64,000 nucleotides of DNA from Streptomyces sp. DH12. GTDB taxonomy: Bacteria; Actinomycetota; Actinomycetes; Streptomycetales; Streptomycetaceae. Made by a program: the position numbers and the translations under genes. The stretch spans positions 62,001-126,000 of the forward strand of contig NZ_JAHWGT010000006.1 of assembly GCF_020873895.1 (NCBI RefSeq). The letters are read 5' to 3'. Below are positions 63,164 to 64,000 of this stretch, in pieces (the stretch's first letter is position 1; each line of letters opens with the position of its first letter). The notes under the pieces were generated by a model. It worked only from the letters and a program-made list of their open reading frames with translations. It made no database searches and had not been told where the DNA came from.

Positions 63164-64000
63164 TCACGGCTTCTTCACGCGAACCGTCTTCGTGGAGCGC
63201 GTCTCGAGCGTCATCTCGTCCGCGTCCGCGACCTTCGCCTTCAGTCGCACAGTACCCGCCGCCGCGTCGACGACGTCCACCACCTTCGCAAGCAGTTTCG
63301 CCGTACCGGTGTTCCCCGACGCCGCCGCGAGCTGCACCGCCCGCCCCAGCCGCGCCGTCGCCCCGCGCAGGTCACCGGACTTGCGCGCGTCCAGCCCCTG
63401 CCGGATGGCGCGGGCCAGCTCGGCCTGCCCGGTGTAGTGGGCGACCTGCGGGTCGAGGCAGGTGAGGACCGCCTCGTCGTCCGTCCACACCGCCCGCACC
63501 AGCCCCTGGGCCGGGGTACCGGGCGGTCCGCCGGCGGGGTCGGGCACGACCAGCGACACTCGCGCCGCGAGCATCTCCCGGCCGAGCCCGGCGGCCGGCA
63601 CCCGCACGCACAGGTGGTAGTCGCGCGACTCGTCCCCCCAGGAGCCCGTGGGGTAGTCGCCGAGCCGGGGCCCCGCCTCCGACCGGCGGTCCGTCAGGTC
63701 CTCCACCGTGGGCGCCACCTGCCGGACGAAGACGACCTCCGCGTCCAGCGGGGTCCACAGCCGCAGGGCGACGTCCGCGACCTCCTTGCCCATGGCGTGC
63801 TCCATGATCCGCGTGAAGTCCGCGGCGAGGCCCGCCGGGTCGGCGACGATGTCCGCCGTGCCGAGCAGCGCCGACGCGACACCGGTGACCTCCCGCACCT
63901 CCCAGTCGGTGCCCACCCCGCGCGCGTCGCACGTGAACCGGCCGGCGCAGGCGTCGAGCGCCGCCCGCAGGTCGGCGGGCGACTCGTGCTCGTTGCGGCC
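63164..64000 (-). CDS. vWA-type protein, C-terminal part (5' end off the right edge)
   Basis: The frame is open to base 64000 (GRNEHESPADLRAALDACAG...) and ends KKP at 63164; about 278 residues are visible. Sequence such as LRLWTPLDAEVVFVRQVAPT and RDYHLCVRVPAAGLGREM, and the link to a zinc-ribbon/FHA gene, fit the von Willebrand factor A proteins of Streptomyces FHA/PP2C loci. The metal-binding DxSxS motif would be outside the window. Operon with the FHA gene. Confidence 0.7.
   Translation of the reverse strand, partial: GRNEHESPADLRAALDACAGRFTCDARGVGTDWEVREVTGVASALLGTADIVADPAGLAADFTRIMEHAMGKEVADVALRLWTPLDAEVVFVRQVAPTVEDLTDRRSEAGPRLGDYPTGSWGDESRDYHLCVRVPAAGLGREMLAARVSLVVPDPAGGPPGTPAQGLVRAVWTDDEAVLTCLDPQVAHYTGQAELARAIRQGLDARKSGDLRGATARLGRAVQLAAASGNTGTAKLLAKVVDVVDAAAGTVRLKAKVADADEMTLETRSTKTVRVKKP

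Noticed and set aside
1-64000. CRISPR arrays, rRNA genes, or insertion sequences
   Set aside because: No regularly spaced repeats, no rRNA sequence and no transposase or terminal inverted repeats were seen.

Overview
The window has very high G+C, strongly G/C-biased third codon positions, GTG and even TTG starts, and genes typical of Streptomyces (dynamin-like pair, WhiB factor, XRE-TPR regulator, class-E sortase substrate). It is best read as a Streptomyces chromosome carrying an integrated temperate siphophage.

Left flank (1-8130): the edge of a biosynthetic locus. A type II thioesterase (cut by the left edge) and a SnoaL-like protein run leftwards. Diverging from them are a 59-residue putative RiPP precursor and, overlapping it by ATGA, a fused leader-binding/E1-like/YcaO azoline-forming cyclodehydratase. 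A DesK/DesR-like two-component system follows. Converging on it is a minus-strand pair: a 32-codon peptide gene overlapping by ATGA a protein that looks like only the N-terminal half of a SagB-type peptide dehydrogenase. A PASTA-like lipoprotein gene and an orphaned terminator end this flank.

Prophage (8131-50523, about 42.4 kb): bounded by 46-bp perfect direct repeats. The right copy is the 3' part of an intact tRNA-Arg(UCU); the left copy is a tRNA fragment next to the displaced tRNA terminator. From right to left it carries: a tyrosine integrase; a divergent regulatory switch with several TGTCCA-N6-TGGACA operators; a long minus-strand early region (YqaJ exonuclease, ERF annealing protein, DnaQ-like exonuclease, RusA, WhiB, DnaB-N/AAA helicase with an iteron-like repeat cluster, orphan C5 methyltransferase, many small proteins); a membrane-protein block resembling the Spd cassettes of actinomycete integrative elements; then terminase, portal, capsid, connectors, tail tube, frameshifted tail chaperones, tape measure, tail tip, a PIG-L deacetylase, endolysin and holin-type membrane proteins. 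Several plus-strand genes are inserted as probable morons (PH/SHOCT protein, an 85-residue protein, a flavoprotein next to an XRE-TPR regulator).

Right flank (50524-64000): chromosomal core genes: tRNA-Arg, dynA/dynB-like GTPases, ssbB-like SSB, a thioester-domain surface protein with an LAETG sortase motif, the ABC-F factor EttA, a hotdog thioesterase, a conserved unknown, a group II truncated haemoglobin, a PCMT-type methyltransferase, an FHA-domain protein and a vWA-type protein cut by the right edge.

The points most worth following are the unassigned azole-RiPP locus at the left end, the prophage operator array, the repeat cluster inside the helicase gene, and a recurring family of GC-rich hairpins placed shortly upstream of early-gene starts.
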